Source: Dyella psychrodurans | GTDB taxonomy: Bacteria; Pseudomonadota; Gammaproteobacteria; Xanthomonadales; Rhodanobacteraceae | Length of the DNA: 64,000 bases | Assembly (NCBI RefSeq): GCF_003363265.1 | Contig: NZ_QRBF01000002.1 | Coordinates: forward strand, 207,826 to 271,825 | Direction: 5' to 3' | In this document: piece by piece, positions 35,161 through 44,509 of the stretch | How positions within the stretch are numbered: the first letter of the stretch is position 1 | Layout of the letters: every line of letters begins with the position of its first letter | Translations under genes and position numbers: made by a program | Notes under the pieces: generated by a model | Told to the model about the DNA's origin: nothing | The model's input: the letters and a program-made list of their open reading frames with translations, nothing else | Databases searched by the model: none

Positions 35161-35615
35161 GTGTCTCCGTGCTGCCTGATGCCGCCGGTCAGCAAAGGAA
35201 CGCTTGGCTAAGCGGCCCGATTTGTGCTTGTCTTGTCGACTGGCCGATCGGTGCCGAACGGATGATGAGCTGTGCTGTTTGTGCAAATGCCCCCCGTTGC
35301 GTTCGAAAAGCCGGAAAAGCTGCGCAGGTCGGCGAAGCCGGTTGATGCCGGACGGGTGCCATGAAGCGGTCGCAGGTGACGCAACGGGTCATGCTCTGTG
35401 CTCCGGCGACGTTCCGCGAACGCCGCACCGCCGGGCAGCCGTCGCCGACGGCACCAAGAATTGTGATGGTCGACCCGCATGGCTGGGCGAAGCGTCGGCG
35501 GATCACCGACCCCCAGCGCAGCATCGCAGGCGCAGAACACGGCAGGAAGGCGTCTTTTGCGCTTCCATCGTTGCAGCAGCCATGGAACGTCGATTCGGCA
35601 GCCATGCTGCTTGCG
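35161..35615. other. 455-bp gap with no supported gene
   Basis: The frame of the downstream gene is open from 35361, but residues coded between 35361 and 35603 are low-complexity and precede a normal signal-anchor, so they were not accepted as protein. No promoter, hairpin or RNA gene was recognised. Confidence 0.4.
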
Positions 35616-36488
35616 ATGAAGCGGTATGCGTATACGCATCGTCGCACCGTGCTCGGCGGTCTTGGACTGGTGGTTGGAGCGGCGGCGGTTGTCGTCGTTG
35701 CACACAGTTGGCACGCGAGCATGCCGGCACCGTCGATGCCATCGATGGTGTCGACGGTACGCGTTGCTGCGCCGTCCGCTGCATCGGTTCCACTCTTGCC
35801 AGCGTCCGATACCGCGATACCCGCCAAGCGGCTGGCAAACCTTTCACCGCAGCCGTCCTTGCCGAAAACGACGCTGGGACTCTCGGACGACGGCACCATT
35901 GTGGTGGTAGCACCTCCGCATGCCAGCAACACGGATGGTTTCAATCTCGATATCACGTCGCCCGGCAATCTTTGGGCGAAAGCCGGCGCGCGTTATCGCA
36001 TCGATCCCGTGCTCATTTACGCCATTGCATTGGTGGAAACGCGTGGCGTGCAGCCGGATGGTTCGGTAGCGCCGAGTCCGTGGATCGTGCGTATCAACGG
36101 TCATTTGCACAACGGCACGCGCGCAGAGTCGGAGCATGCCATCGAACTCGCCAATCTGATGGCGGTGCCGGTGCAGGACGTCGGCATCATGCAGGTGTAC
36201 TACCCGATGCATCGGGACATCGAACCCGATCCGGTTGCGCTGCTCAATCCCGCGCGCAATATCGATGTCGGCACCGGCTTGCTGCGCAAGGCAATGCAGG
36301 AGAGCGGCGATCCGGTGCTGCGGATTGGCTACTACCACAGCCACGATGCGCAACTGGCGCGTGGTTATGGTGAGACCGTGCTCAACGTCTACCACGAATT
36401 GAAAACCGCGATGGGCAGGATCCCCATGAGCGGTGTGGCACTGGGACACGCTCAATCTGGCGTGCTTGCCATGCGTGGCGGTGGTTGA
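35616..36488 (+). CDS. Lytic-transglycosylase-like exported protein
   Basis: A 290-residue protein starting MKRYAYTHRRTVLGGLGL, with a signal-anchor (about 11-30) after a basic, Tat-like N-terminus. An ATG 12 bp upstream is equally possible. A Ser/Pro/Ala-rich spacer (about 35-120) leads to a C-terminal domain resembling Slt: RIDPVLIYAIALVETRG (Glu in the place of the catalytic Glu), NLMAVPVQDVGIMQVYYPMH (like GLMQ), and LRIGYYHSHDAQLARGYGETVLNVYHEL (in the place of AYNAG). The motifs are divergent, so catalytic activity is uncertain. Alone between tRNA-Asn and lgt. Confidence 0.75.
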   Translation: MKRYAYTHRRTVLGGLGLVVGAAAVVVVAHSWHASMPAPSMPSMVSTVRVAAPSAASVPLLPASDTAIPAKRLANLSPQPSLPKTTLGLSDDGTIVVVAPPHASNTDGFNLDITSPGNLWAKAGARYRIDPVLIYAIALVETRGVQPDGSVAPSPWIVRINGHLHNGTRAESEHAIELANLMAVPVQDVGIMQVYYPMHRDIEPDPVALLNPARNIDVGTGLLRKAMQESGDPVLRIGYYHSHDAQLARGYGETVLNVYHELKTAMGRIPMSGVALGHAQSGVLAMRGGG

Positions 36489-36570
36489 CGACACGCGCTG
36501 TACCGGGGCTGCGACCATGACGTTCCCGCGATCGGCCGCTAAACTGACGCTTTGACCCCCTGGCCACCCC

Positions 36571-37461
36571 ATGTCGCAACCCTTTGTCGTGCAATTCAAT
36601 CCGGTCGCCCTGCACCTGGGGCCGATCCAGATCCATTGGTACGGGTTGATGTACCTGCTGGGCTTTCTGGGTGCATGGTCGGTTGGCGAATACCGGCGCA
36701 GGCGCGGCCGCCTGCCGGTGAACCGCGATGCCCTGGGCGATCTGGCGTTCTACGCCATGATGGGTGTGATCCTGGGCGGTCGAATCTGGTACATGCTGTT
36801 CTATTACGCCGGGGGCATGCGCTGGATCTGGACCGATCCGATGGCCCTGTTCCGTGTGTGGGATGGCGGCATGAGCTTCCACGGCGGCCTGCTCGGCGTG
36901 CTGGTGGCGGGGCTGTGGTGGTCGCGCCGGCACAAGCTGCACTTTTTCGATACCGTGGATTTTGTCGCGCCGCTGGTACCCATCGGCCTTGGCCTCGGGC
37001 GTTTGGGCAACTTCATAAACGGCGAGTTGTGGGGCAAGCCGGGATCGGTGCCGTGGGCGATGATTTTTCCCAATGCGCGCGATGAGGATGCCGCGATGGC
37101 TGCGAGCGATCCGCATCTGGCGCAGCTGATGCAGCAGTACGGCGGATTGCCGCGTCATCCTTCGCAAGTCTACGAGTTGCTGCTCGAAGGCGTGGTGATG
37201 TTCGCCGTGCTTTGGCTGGTGTCGATGAAGCCGCGTCCGCGTTACCTGATCTCCGGTTTGTTCGCGCTGATGTACGGCTGCTTCCGTTTCGCGGTGGAGT
37301 TCGTGCGCGTGCCGGATGCTCAGTTGGGCTATCTGGCGTGGGGCTGGCTGACGATGGGCCAGATCCAGTCGTTGCCATTGATTGTCGTCGGCATCTGGCT
37401 GATTTGGCTGGCGCGTCGCGCGCCGACGTTGCCGAAAGCAGAAACACAGCAGACAGCGTAA
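36571..37461 (+). CDS. lgt: Phosphatidylglycerol-prolipoprotein diacylglyceryl transferase
   Basis: A 296-residue inner-membrane enzyme catalysing the first step of lipoprotein maturation. It has about seven helices, [16 protein letters not shown] at the N-terminus, [13 protein letters not shown], and the Lgt signature [15 protein letters not shown], followed by [12 protein letters not shown] and [12 protein letters not shown]. First gene of the lgt-thyA pair (10 bp gap), with folA downstream. A lipoprotein substrate in this window is the outer-membrane factor at 3458-4972. Confidence 0.97.
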   Translation: MSQPFVVQFNPVALHLGPIQIHWYGLMYLLGFLGAWSVGEYRRRRGRLPVNRDALGDLAFYAMMGVILGGRIWYMLFYYAGGMRWIWTDPMALFRVWDGGMSFHGGLLGVLVAGLWWSRRHKLHFFDTVDFVAPLVPIGLGLGRLGNFINGELWGKPGSVPWAMIFPNARDEDAAMAASDPHLAQLMQQYGGLPRHPSQVYELLLEGVVMFAVLWLVSMKPRPRYLISGLFALMYGCFRFAVEFVRVPDAQLGYLAWGWLTMGQIQSLPLIVVGIWLIWLARRAPTLPKAETQQTA

Positions 37462-37471
37462 ACTTTCTCGC

Positions 37472-38266
37472 ATGCGCGCCTATCTCGACCTGCTTCGTCA
37501 TGTGCTGGAACACGGCACCGAAAAAACCGATCGCACCGGTACCGGTACGCGCAGCGTGTTCGGTTGGCAGATGCGTTTTGATCTCAGCGAAGGTTTTCCG
37601 CTGGTCACCACCAAGAAGCTGCATCTGAAATCCATCGTGCATGAGTTGATCTGGTTCCTGCGCGGCGATACCAATATCGCCTATTTGAAGGAACACGGCG
37701 TCACCATCTGGGACGAATGGGCCGACGAGCGCGGCGACCTGGGACCCGTCTACGGCAAGCAGTGGCGCGCCTGGCCGGCTGCCGACGGGCGCATCGTGGA
37801 CCAGATTCGCTGGGTGGTCGAGGAAATCAAGCGCAATCCCGATTCGCGGCGCCTGATCATCAGTGCGTGGAATGTAGGCGAGCTGCCGAAGATGGCCTTG
37901 ATGCCCTGCCACGCGTTGTTCCAGTTCTACGTGGCCGACGGAAAATTGAGCTGCCAGCTTTATCAGCGCTCGGGCGATATCTTCCTGGGTGTACCGTTCA
38001 ACATTGCCAGCTACGCCTTGCTGACGCACATGATCGCGCAGGTCTGCGGCCTCGGCGTAGGCGATTTCGTGCATACGCTGGGCGACGCGCATCTTTACAA
38101 CAATCACCTGGAGCAGGCGCGCCTGCAGCTCACGCGCGAGCCGCGTCCGCTGCCGCATCTGCGGCTCAATCCGGATATCGCTTCGATCTTCGACTTCCGT
38201 TACGAAGACATCGTGATCGAGGATTACCACCCCCACGCGGCGATCAAGGCCCCCGTGGCCGTCTGA
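37472..38266 (+). CDS. thyA: Thymidylate synthase
   Basis: A 264-residue enzyme, the same length as E. coli ThyA, converting dUMP and methylene-THF to dTMP and DHF. The nucleophile is Cys146 in [58 protein letters not shown] and [21 protein letters not shown] are all intact. Its DHF product is recycled by folA, about 210 bp downstream. Confidence 0.98.
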   Translation: MRAYLDLLRHVLEHGTEKTDRTGTGTRSVFGWQMRFDLSEGFPLVTTKKLHLKSIVHELIWFLRGDTNIAYLKEHGVTIWDEWADERGDLGPVYGKQWRAWPAADGRIVDQIRWVVEEIKRNPDSRRLIISAWNVGELPKMALMPCHALFQFYVADGKLSCQLYQRSGDIFLGVPFNIASYALLTHMIAQVCGLGVGDFVHTLGDAHLYNNHLEQARLQLTREPRPLPHLRLNPDIASIFDFRYEDIVIEDYHPHAAIKAPVAV

Positions 38267-38401
38267 TTCCGACTCCATTGCGCGCACCGGTTGCGGGCAG
38301 CGCGCCATGCCGCGGAAGGCGACTTCAAGCCAGCCTGCCGGGTGCTCCCAAGTAGAGTACGGTAGGCCATGGGGCTATCATCTCCACCCCACCCGAAACG
38401 C

Positions 38402-38407
38402 TATAAT
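38402..38407 (+). promoter_or_regulatory. Probable folA -10 box
   Basis: A perfect TATAAT lies 72 bp before the folA start. No good -35 box stands 16-18 bp upstream, so the promoter is provisional. The rest of the 212-bp thyA-folA gap shows no gene or hairpin. Confidence 0.4.
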
Positions 38408-38478
38408 GGGCGGTCAGCACGGCGGGGAGCATCCTCGCCGCGCCTTTCACCTGCCCACCTTTGTGACCCGGAGCATCC

Positions 38479-38967
38479 ATGGCCATTTCGTTGATTGCCG
38501 CCCTCGACGAGAACTTTGCAATCGGCCGCAAGGGTCAGCTGCCCTGGCATTTGCCGGACGATCTGCGCTGGTTCAAGCAGCTGACGGTCGGCAAGTACGT
38601 GCTCATGGGTTACAACACGGCCGTTTCGATCGGCAAGGCGCTTCCCAATCGCGAGAACCTGGTCCTTTCCCGTCGTCACGAGGCACCGTTTCCGGGGCAG
38701 GTGACGGTGCGTTCGATCGAGGAAGCGCAGGCCCGCTCCAACGGCACCGGACTGATGGTGATCGGCGGCGGCAAGGTTTTCCACGACGCATTGCCGATGG
38801 CGCAGCGCCTTTATCTCACCTGGGTCGGCGCGGCGGTGGACGGTGCGGATACGTTCTTCCCCGGCATTCATTTCAGCGACTGGGTCGAAGTCAAGCGCAC
38901 GCACCACAAGAAGGATAGCGATCACAGCTACGACTTCGACATGGTCGAGTACATCCGCAATAGCTGA
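38479..38967 (+). CDS. folA: Dihydrofolate reductase
   Basis: A 162-residue enzyme. Conserved parts: ISLIAALDENFAIGRKGQLPWHLPDDLRWFKQLT (acidic Asp in PDDL), NLVLSRR, and VIGGGKVFHDALPMAQRLYLTWV. The NADPH-loop usually read as MGRKTxxSIGRPLPGR is here MGYNTAVSIGKALPNR, with the Arg/Lys of GRK replaced, while the Thr and Ser remain. It produces THF for the thyA cycle. The MutT-ThiE gene starts 17 bp after its stop. Confidence 0.96.
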   Translation: MAISLIAALDENFAIGRKGQLPWHLPDDLRWFKQLTVGKYVLMGYNTAVSIGKALPNRENLVLSRRHEAPFPGQVTVRSIEEAQARSNGTGLMVIGGGKVFHDALPMAQRLYLTWVGAAVDGADTFFPGIHFSDWVEVKRTHHKKDSDHSYDFDMVEYIRNS

Positions 38968-38983
38968 AAACGCTCCCACTCCC

Positions 38984-39949
38984 GTGAATAACCGCGCGGC
39001 CGCCCAGGTTCACGTCATGGCTGGCGTGCTGTGCGACGCACAGGGCAGGGTGCTGCTGGCGCAGCGTCCGCCGGGCAAGCATCTGGCCGGATTCTGGGAG
39101 TTCCCGGGTGGCAAGCTTGAGCCGGACGAACTGCCGCAAAGCGCGCTCGTTCGAGAGCTTCACGAAGAACTCGGCATCCATATCGATGCCGCCGACGGAA
39201 CGCCGCTGATACGCGTGCCGTGGCGCTACGGCGAGCGCGAGCTATTGCTCGATGCATGGCAGTTCACGCGTTGGCAAGGCGCGCCTGCATCGCTGGAAGG
39301 ACAGGCGCTGCAGTGGTCGTTGCCGATGCGGGTGGATCTGGCAACACTGGCACCCGCCGATCGTCCCATTCTGCAGGCACTGCGGCTGCCTTCGCTCTAT
39401 GCGATCACACCGGCTGATGTCGTTCCGGAACAGGCGGAATCGTGGCAGCTGCGCCTGGATGCGGCACTCGCGCAAGGCGTTCGGTTGATTCAACTTCGTT
39501 TTCCGTTGTGGTCTGCGGCACAAGTGCGGGCGCTTGCAGCCCGTCTGCAGAAACGCGCTGTGCAATGCGATGCGAACATTCTGCTCAACGGCGATATCGA
39601 TGGTGCGCGCAGTCTCGGCGACGGTATTGGCGTGCATCTGAGATCCACGCAGTTGCATGCGCTGGACGAACGGCCATTGCCGTGGGCGCAGGTGGTCGGG
39701 GCCAGTTGCCATGTTGTATCCGAGCTGGGACGTGCTGCGCATGTCGGGGCCGACTTCGCCACGCTTTCTCCCGTAGCCTCGACGGCCAGCCATCCTGGGG
39801 TGGAAGCGCTGGGTTGGTTGCGATTCCAGGCGCTGACCGAAACGGCTGCGTTACCCGTCTACGCGTTGGGCGGCATGATGCCCGCGCAGGCTGACGAGGC
39901 GCGTCGCCACGGTGCCCAAGGCGTGGCGGGCATCGGTGCGTTCTGGTGA
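38984..39949 (+). CDS. Nudix (MutT)-ThiE/TenI fusion protein, GTG start
   Basis: A 321-residue protein. Residues 8-130 form a MutT-type Nudix hydrolase with a full Nudix box at about 43-65 (GGKLEPDELPQSALVRELHEELGI). Residues about 145-321 are a thiamine-phosphate-synthase/TenI-like barrel (SLYAITPADV, VRLIQLRFPLWSAAQVRALAARL, ILLNGDIDGARSLGDGIGVHLRS, VVGASCHVVSELGRAAHVGADFATLSPV, VYALGGMMPAQADEARRHGAQGVAGIGAF). The fusion is known in pseudomonads and xanthomonads. The Nudix half probably removes 8-oxo-dGTP; the role of the ThiE half is unclear. GTG at 38984 keeps the first beta strand; an ATG at 39017 would cut into it. Confidence 0.9.
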   Translation: MNNRAAAQVHVMAGVLCDAQGRVLLAQRPPGKHLAGFWEFPGGKLEPDELPQSALVRELHEELGIHIDAADGTPLIRVPWRYGERELLLDAWQFTRWQGAPASLEGQALQWSLPMRVDLATLAPADRPILQALRLPSLYAITPADVVPEQAESWQLRLDAALAQGVRLIQLRFPLWSAAQVRALAARLQKRAVQCDANILLNGDIDGARSLGDGIGVHLRSTQLHALDERPLPWAQVVGASCHVVSELGRAAHVGADFATLSPVASTASHPGVEALGWLRFQALTETAALPVYALGGMMPAQADEARRHGAQGVAGIGAFW

Positions 39950-39989
39950 CATGCTTGCTCGGCCGGACAAGCAGCAGTAGCGTGGCCCC

Positions 39990-40268
39990 ATGCGCATCAT
40001 CTACCGAGCCCAGAGCCTGATCGACGCCCATCTCGTCAAAGATGCGCTAGAGGGCGCCGAAGTGCCTGCTTTCATCTCCGGCGAATACCTCACGGGCGGT
40101 GTCGGGCAACTGCCGGCGTTGGACTATGTCGCGGTGCTCGTACCCGAATCGAGCGTGGATGCGGCCGAGGCGATCGTGCGCGAGATCGACCGCGCGCTGG
40201 CGGAAGCCAGAGAGGTGATCCAGGAAGAGGACGACGACACCGGCGCGCTGCTGCCGGCGCCGGGCTGA
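39990..40268 (+). CDS. DUF2007 (putative signal-transducing) protein
   Basis: A 92-residue protein with the DUF2007 pattern: RIIYRAQSLIDAHLVKDALEGAEVPAFISGEYLTGGVGQLPALDYVAVLVPESSVDAAEAIV, ferredoxin-like in outline, plus an acidic tail (EEDDDTG). Function unknown. It lies between the MutT-ThiE gene and the EamA transporter gene (7 bp gap to the latter). Confidence 0.88.
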   Translation: MRIIYRAQSLIDAHLVKDALEGAEVPAFISGEYLTGGVGQLPALDYVAVLVPESSVDAAEAIVREIDRALAEAREVIQEEDDDTGALLPAPG

Positions 40269-40275
40269 GGCAGTC

Positions 40276-41199
40276 ATGACCGAGTCGTCCGTCGCGACGC
40301 CTGCGGGCGTCGTCAGGGAAGTATCCATGCGCGATGCCATCGTTCAGATGGCCATCGGCGCGGCGCTGATTTCGAGCACCAGCCTGTTCGTGGTCTACGC
40401 GCAAGCCGCGCCGACTGTTTCTGCCTTTTATCGCATGTTTTTTGGCGGCGGCATGTTGCTGGCGTGGGTGGCGATGAGCGGCGGGTGGCGTCCGATGACT
40501 TGGCGCGACCTTACGCTCGCGGTGTTGCCTGCGATCGGGCTTGCTGCCGACCTGATTCAATGGCATCGCAGCATTCTTTGGGTAGGCCCTGGCGTGGCGA
40601 CCCTGTTGACCAATTTCCAGGTATTCCTGATGGCACTGGTCGGCCTGACCTTCTACCGCGAGCGGCCGGCGCGATGGTTTGTGCCTGGCGTGATGCTGGC
40701 GATGATCGGACTGTGGTTGCTGGTGGGCGCCCATTGGTCGGTGTTCGATGCGCAGCATCGATTAGGTGTCTGGCTGGGCCTCGGCAGCGGTCTAGCTTAT
40801 ACGGTTTATTTGCTCAGCTTCCGGCACGCGCTGAAGACGTATCCACATTTGTCGCCTGCGCAGTTTCTCGGCCTCATGAGCCTGCTGTGTGCGCTGCTGT
40901 TATGGGTGTGCGGCCTTGGCGAGGGAGATTCGTTTGTCTTGCATGGCGTGCGCAGCTGGAGCGCGTTGCTCGCCTTGGGTTTCTTCGGGCAGGTGCTTGG
41001 GTGGTTGCTGATGGTGCGGGCGATGCCGCGGCTGCCTGCTTCGCTGGTGGGGCTGCTGCTGCTGTTGCAGCCGGCGTTGGCATTCGTTCTTGATGTGATC
41101 CTGCTCGGCCGGCCTACCGGCGCAGGAGACTGGATCGGGTTTGTACTTGCGCTGGCAGGTATCCTATTCGGTGCATGGCGTCCGCGCCGAAGCGCGTGA
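40276..41199 (+). CDS. EamA/DMT-family transporter
   Basis: A 307-residue inner-membrane protein with about ten helices in two EamA repeats (about 22-150 and 165-300), including SAFYRMFFGGGMLLAW and GLLLLLQPALAFVLDVILLGRPTGAGDWIGFVLALAGILFG. Such proteins usually export metabolites or amino acids; the substrate is unknown. An alternative start is the Met at about residue 18 (MRDAIVQM), just before the first helix. Confidence 0.9.
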   Translation: MTESSVATPAGVVREVSMRDAIVQMAIGAALISSTSLFVVYAQAAPTVSAFYRMFFGGGMLLAWVAMSGGWRPMTWRDLTLAVLPAIGLAADLIQWHRSILWVGPGVATLLTNFQVFLMALVGLTFYRERPARWFVPGVMLAMIGLWLLVGAHWSVFDAQHRLGVWLGLGSGLAYTVYLLSFRHALKTYPHLSPAQFLGLMSLLCALLLWVCGLGEGDSFVLHGVRSWSALLALGFFGQVLGWLLMVRAMPRLPASLVGLLLLLQPALAFVLDVILLGRPTGAGDWIGFVLALAGILFGAWRPRRSA

Positions 41200-41227
41200 C
41201 CAGACAAATAAAAACGGGAGTACATGC

Positions 41228-41746
41228 ATGACATCGTTAGAAAGCCTGATCCGCGCGGTGCCGGATTTCCCAAAGCCGGGCGTGATTTTTCGCGACATCA
41301 CGCCGCTGCTGGCCGATGGCGCGGAGTTCGCGCGTTGCGTCGATGCCATGGCGGAACCGTGGCTGGGTCGCGATGTGCAGGCTGTCTGCGGCGTGGAATC
41401 GCGCGGCTTCATTTTCGCGGCGGCGATCGCGCACAAGTTGGGTGCGGGTTTTATTCCCCTGCGTAAGCCCGGCAAGTTGCCGCCTCCGGTGATGCATGCC
41501 GATTACGCACTGGAATATGGCACCGATCGGCTCGAAGCACGCACCGACACGCTACGGAAGGGCGAACGCGTGTTGCTGGTCGACGACGTGCTCGCCACTG
41601 GCGGAACGCTCGGCGCAGCACGCCATCTGCTGGGGCAGCTTGGCGCGGATCTCGTCGGTGCTTCCATTTTGATCGAGCTGCTGGCTTTGCAAGGGCGCTC
41701 GCTTTGGCCGGACAGCGTGCCCTTGCACAGTGTCTTGCACTATTGA
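41228..41746 (+). CDS. apt: Adenine phosphoribosyltransferase
   Basis: A 172-residue purine-salvage enzyme making AMP from adenine and PRPP. Signature parts: IRAVPDFPKPGVIFRDITPLLAD, VCGVESRGFIFAAAIAHKLGAGFIPLRKPGKLP, and the PRPP-binding loop VLLVDDVLATGGTLGAA. GGGAG lies 8 bp upstream of the chosen ATG. It lies 28 bp after the EamA gene. Convergent with the DUF3501 gene, about 100 bp away. Confidence 0.96.
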   Translation: MTSLESLIRAVPDFPKPGVIFRDITPLLADGAEFARCVDAMAEPWLGRDVQAVCGVESRGFIFAAAIAHKLGAGFIPLRKPGKLPPPVMHADYALEYGTDRLEARTDTLRKGERVLLVDDVLATGGTLGAARHLLGQLGADLVGASILIELLALQGRSLWPDSVPLHSVLHY

Positions 41747-41848
41747 TGCCGAGGCGTTTGCTCTCGAAGATGTAGGAGGATGTGGCTGTCTGGGCGGAAC
41801 CGGCATGTCGCGCCGCACCGGATTGCCGCTCGTCGGTTGAGCAGGCGG

Positions 41849-42430
41849 CTAGTCGAAATCTTCGGCCAAGGCTTGGCGTAGTTCGGGCGTCAGCTTGATG
41901 TGTTCGCGCATGGCGGGAAGGGTGGACGCCAGCGTGATATCTGCGCCCGCTTTCCAGTCTTCGATCATCGACGCATCGAGTTCGAAACGGAGGAAATGCA
42001 CCGCGGCGGTTTTTTCCTCGGTGCTGCGGTCCATGTCCTCGTCTGCAATCGCCTTGACGGGCGCATGCCCCGCGACGGTGAGTTCGATATCGTGTTCGAT
42101 GCCCACCAGTCGTTCCAGTGCAAGCCGGCGTTCCTCGACATCGGGATATTCGACGAACAGCGTTGCCTTGAGATTCTTGCCGTCGGGGATGAGTGGGTTG
42201 TAGGCATCGAGTTCGTCCTTGATGCCTTGCGCTTCGAAGATCCGCTCGATGCGCAGCATCTCCTGGATCTGGTATTGAATCGTCAGCTGGTCTTCGAACA
42301 CCAGTTTCAGGTGATGGCCGAGGTGCGCGCTGCGCGTTTTCTTGTGCGCGATGACGCGCGTGCGGAACGCCGCGCGCTCGGTGGCGTAGGTTTCCAGCGA
42401 AAGGAGGTCGTTGCGCTGAAGCTTGTTCAT
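41849..42430 (-). CDS. DUF3501 family protein
   Basis: A 193-residue protein of unknown function with the family pattern: NDLLSLETYATERAAFRTRVIAHKKTRSAHLGHHLKLVFEDQLTIQYQIQEMLRIERIFE, then ELDAYNPLIPDGKNLKATLFVEYPDVEERRLALERLVGIE and VHFLRFELDASMIEDWKAGADITLAS. It is third in the rubrerythrin/Fe-S/DUF3501 group, 56 bp after the Fe-S gene. The three genes recur together in proteobacteria, which points to a shared peroxide or redox task; the role itself is inferred. Confidence 0.9.
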   Translation of the reverse strand: MNKLQRNDLLSLETYATERAAFRTRVIAHKKTRSAHLGHHLKLVFEDQLTIQYQIQEMLRIERIFEAQGIKDELDAYNPLIPDGKNLKATLFVEYPDVEERRLALERLVGIEHDIELTVAGHAPVKAIADEDMDRSTEEKTAAVHFLRFELDASMIEDWKAGADITLASTLPAMREHIKLTPELRQALAEDFD

Positions 42431-42486
42431 ATCTCTTTTCTGGGCCGATGGATCTGCATGCTGAAGCGTGTTGCGCACAGGGCATG

Positions 42487-43830
42487 TCAAATGCCGTATG
42501 CCTTGCGCAACAGGCTCAGGGGATGTTCGGATGCCGGTTTGTCGTCGAGGCCGTGCGCGATGTGACTGCCGGCCATCGGGCAGTCGCTGGTGAAATGCGT
42601 GGCTTCCGCCTGGACGACGCGCGTTTCCACGGGTTTGGCGAGCTTGCGGGAAAGCGCATACGTCTTGTGCTTCACGCCGTAAGTGCCGTCGTGTCCGGAG
42701 CAGCGTTCGATGGTGGTGACCTCGGTGTCCGGCACCAGTTGCAATATGTCGCGTGTTTTCGGGCCGATTTTCTGCACGCGCTGATGGCAAGGCACCTGCC
42801 ACGCGACTTTGCCCAGCGATTGCTTGAAGTCGGTGACGAGCATTCCTGCCTTGTGGCGTTCGGCGAGGTATTCGAACGGATCGAAGAAACTGTCGCGCAC
42901 GAGCGCGACATCCGCATCATCCGGGAACATCAATGGCAATTCCTGCTTGAACATCAACACGCAGGAAGGAATGGCTGCGGTGAAATCCCAGCCATCACGC
43001 GCCATCTTGGCCAGAACGGGTATGTTGCGCTCCTTGTACTTGCGCACGGTTTCCAGGTCGCCGAGTTCGAGCTTCGGCATCCCGCAACAGCTTTCCTGTT
43101 CGACCATGCGCACGGGAATCGCGTTGTGTTGCAGTACGGCGGCAAGATCTTCGACCACGCCGGGTTCGGAGTGATCGCAGTAACAGGTGGCGAAGATGGC
43201 GACCTTGCCGCGTGTGCGGCCTGCGGGTTTCACCTCGCCCGAGCCATCGAGCTTGCGAAGGCGCTTGCGCGCCGTCGGCGTGTGATACGTGGGAACGCGC
43301 GCCTGCGCGTCGATGTCCATGGTTTTTTCGAGCAGCTTGCGTGCGGTCTTGTTCTTGTTCGCGGCATTGACCGTCTGCACGACCACGGGAATGGACACCA
43401 GCTTGCCCACGACGCGCGTATTGGAAAGCATGCGTGCCGACAGCGGCGCACCGTTTTCACGAAATTCCACGGCCTTCGCGCGTAGCATCACGTGAGGAAA
43501 ATCCACGTTCCAAGGGTGCGGCGGCACGTAAGGACATTTGGTGAGGTAGCACAGGTCGCACAGGTAACACTGGTCGACGACGTTCTTGTAATCGCTTTTG
43601 GCGACGCCGTCGATTTCCATCGAACTGGACTCATCGATCAAATCGAACAAGGTGGGGAAGGCGTGGCACAGGCTCACGCACCGCCGGCAGCCGTGGCAGA
43701 TGTTGAAGACGCGCTCCAACTCCGCATCGAGTGCCTGCTTGTTCCAGAATTCGGGATTCGTCCAGTCCAGCGGATGGCGCGTGGGCGCCTCGAGACTGCC
43801 TTCGCGTGAACCGGTGATCGGCTCGGCCAT
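42487..43830 (-). CDS. GlpC/HdrB-like iron-sulfur protein (two 4Fe-4S sites plus CCG domains)
   Basis: A 447-residue cytoplasmic redox protein. The first cluster site is [12 protein letters not shown] (Cys45, 48, 51, 55). The second is [13 protein letters not shown] (Cys88, 91, 94, 99), with four rather than three residues before the last Cys. The C-terminal half has two CCG-type motifs ([11 protein letters not shown] with [16 protein letters not shown] with [11 protein letters not shown]), as in GlpC and heterodisulfide reductase subunit B. It likely relays electrons, perhaps to the neighbouring rubrerythrin. It lies 108 bp after rubrerythrin. Confidence 0.9.
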   Translation of the reverse strand: MAEPITGSREGSLEAPTRHPLDWTNPEFWNKQALDAELERVFNICHGCRRCVSLCHAFPTLFDLIDESSSMEIDGVAKSDYKNVVDQCYLCDLCYLTKCPYVPPHPWNVDFPHVMLRAKAVEFRENGAPLSARMLSNTRVVGKLVSIPVVVQTVNAANKNKTARKLLEKTMDIDAQARVPTYHTPTARKRLRKLDGSGEVKPAGRTRGKVAIFATCYCDHSEPGVVEDLAAVLQHNAIPVRMVEQESCCGMPKLELGDLETVRKYKERNIPVLAKMARDGWDFTAAIPSCVLMFKQELPLMFPDDADVALVRDSFFDPFEYLAERHKAGMLVTDFKQSLGKVAWQVPCHQRVQKIGPKTRDILQLVPDTEVTTIERCSGHDGTYGVKHKTYALSRKLAKPVETRVVQAEATHFTSDCPMAGSHIAHGLDDKPASEHPLSLLRKAYGI

Positions 43831-43938
43831 GATCGTGTCCTCGGTGGCCGACGCATGCCGGCCGTGTGGTTCTTCAGCGAATGAAGGATCACAACAGCGA
43901 ACCGGCGGCTTCGTTGCGGAAGCCGCCGGCGCGAGACA

Positions 43939-44358
43939 TCAATGCAGTTCGTTCAAAGCTTTCTGGAAGCGGTTGGCGTGCGAGCGTTCGGCCTTGGCCA
44001 GCGTCTCGAACCAATCGGCAACTTCTTCGAAACCTTCGTCGCGCGCGGTCTTGGCCATGCCCGGGTACATGTCGGAGTACTCGTGCGTCTCGCCTGCAAT
44101 GGCGCTCTTGAGGTTCAGATCGGTGCCGCCGAAGGGAAGACCCGTGGCGGGATCGCCGCATTGTTCGAGATATTCCAGGTGACCGTGAGCGTGGCCGGTT
44201 TCGCCTTCGGCGGTGGAGCGGAACACCGCGGATACGTCGTTGTAGCCTTCCACGTCTGCCTTGGATGCGAAATACAGATAACGGCGATTGGCCATCGACT
44301 CGCCGGCGAATGCATCTTTCAGGTTCTGCTCCGTCTTGGAGCCTTTCAGCTTGCTCAT
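43939..44358 (-). CDS. Rubrerythrin without rubredoxin domain
   Basis: A 139-residue ferritin-like diiron protein. Ligand motifs are in [43 protein letters not shown] (ExxH) and [47 protein letters not shown] (ExxH). It ends at NELH with no CxxC rubredoxin tail (full rubrerythrins are about 190 residues), so it needs an external electron donor; the adjacent Fe-S protein is an obvious candidate. AGGTGA precedes the ATG. Family role: NAD(P)H-linked H2O2 reduction. Confidence 0.93.
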   Translation of the reverse strand: MSKLKGSKTEQNLKDAFAGESMANRRYLYFASKADVEGYNDVSAVFRSTAEGETGHAHGHLEYLEQCGDPATGLPFGGTDLNLKSAIAGETHEYSDMYPGMAKTARDEGFEEVADWFETLAKAERSHANRFQKALNELH

Positions 44359-44509
44359 CACATCACCTCGTGGCGTTGGGCTTGGGAGGGGAATGCAGAG
44401 ACGACCTAGGGGCCGTGCCCTCCGAGCGTAACGCCGTGTTGGCAAGCCATGAAATTGATTGTTCTTATGAAGTTGATTGACCGTGACTATGGCAAAATGC
44501 CGCCGCTCA

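Noticed and set aside
35361-35603. N-terminal extension of the transglycosylase-like gene
   Set aside because: The extra 81 codons precede a normal signal-anchor and look non-coding; a start at 35604 or 35616 fits better.
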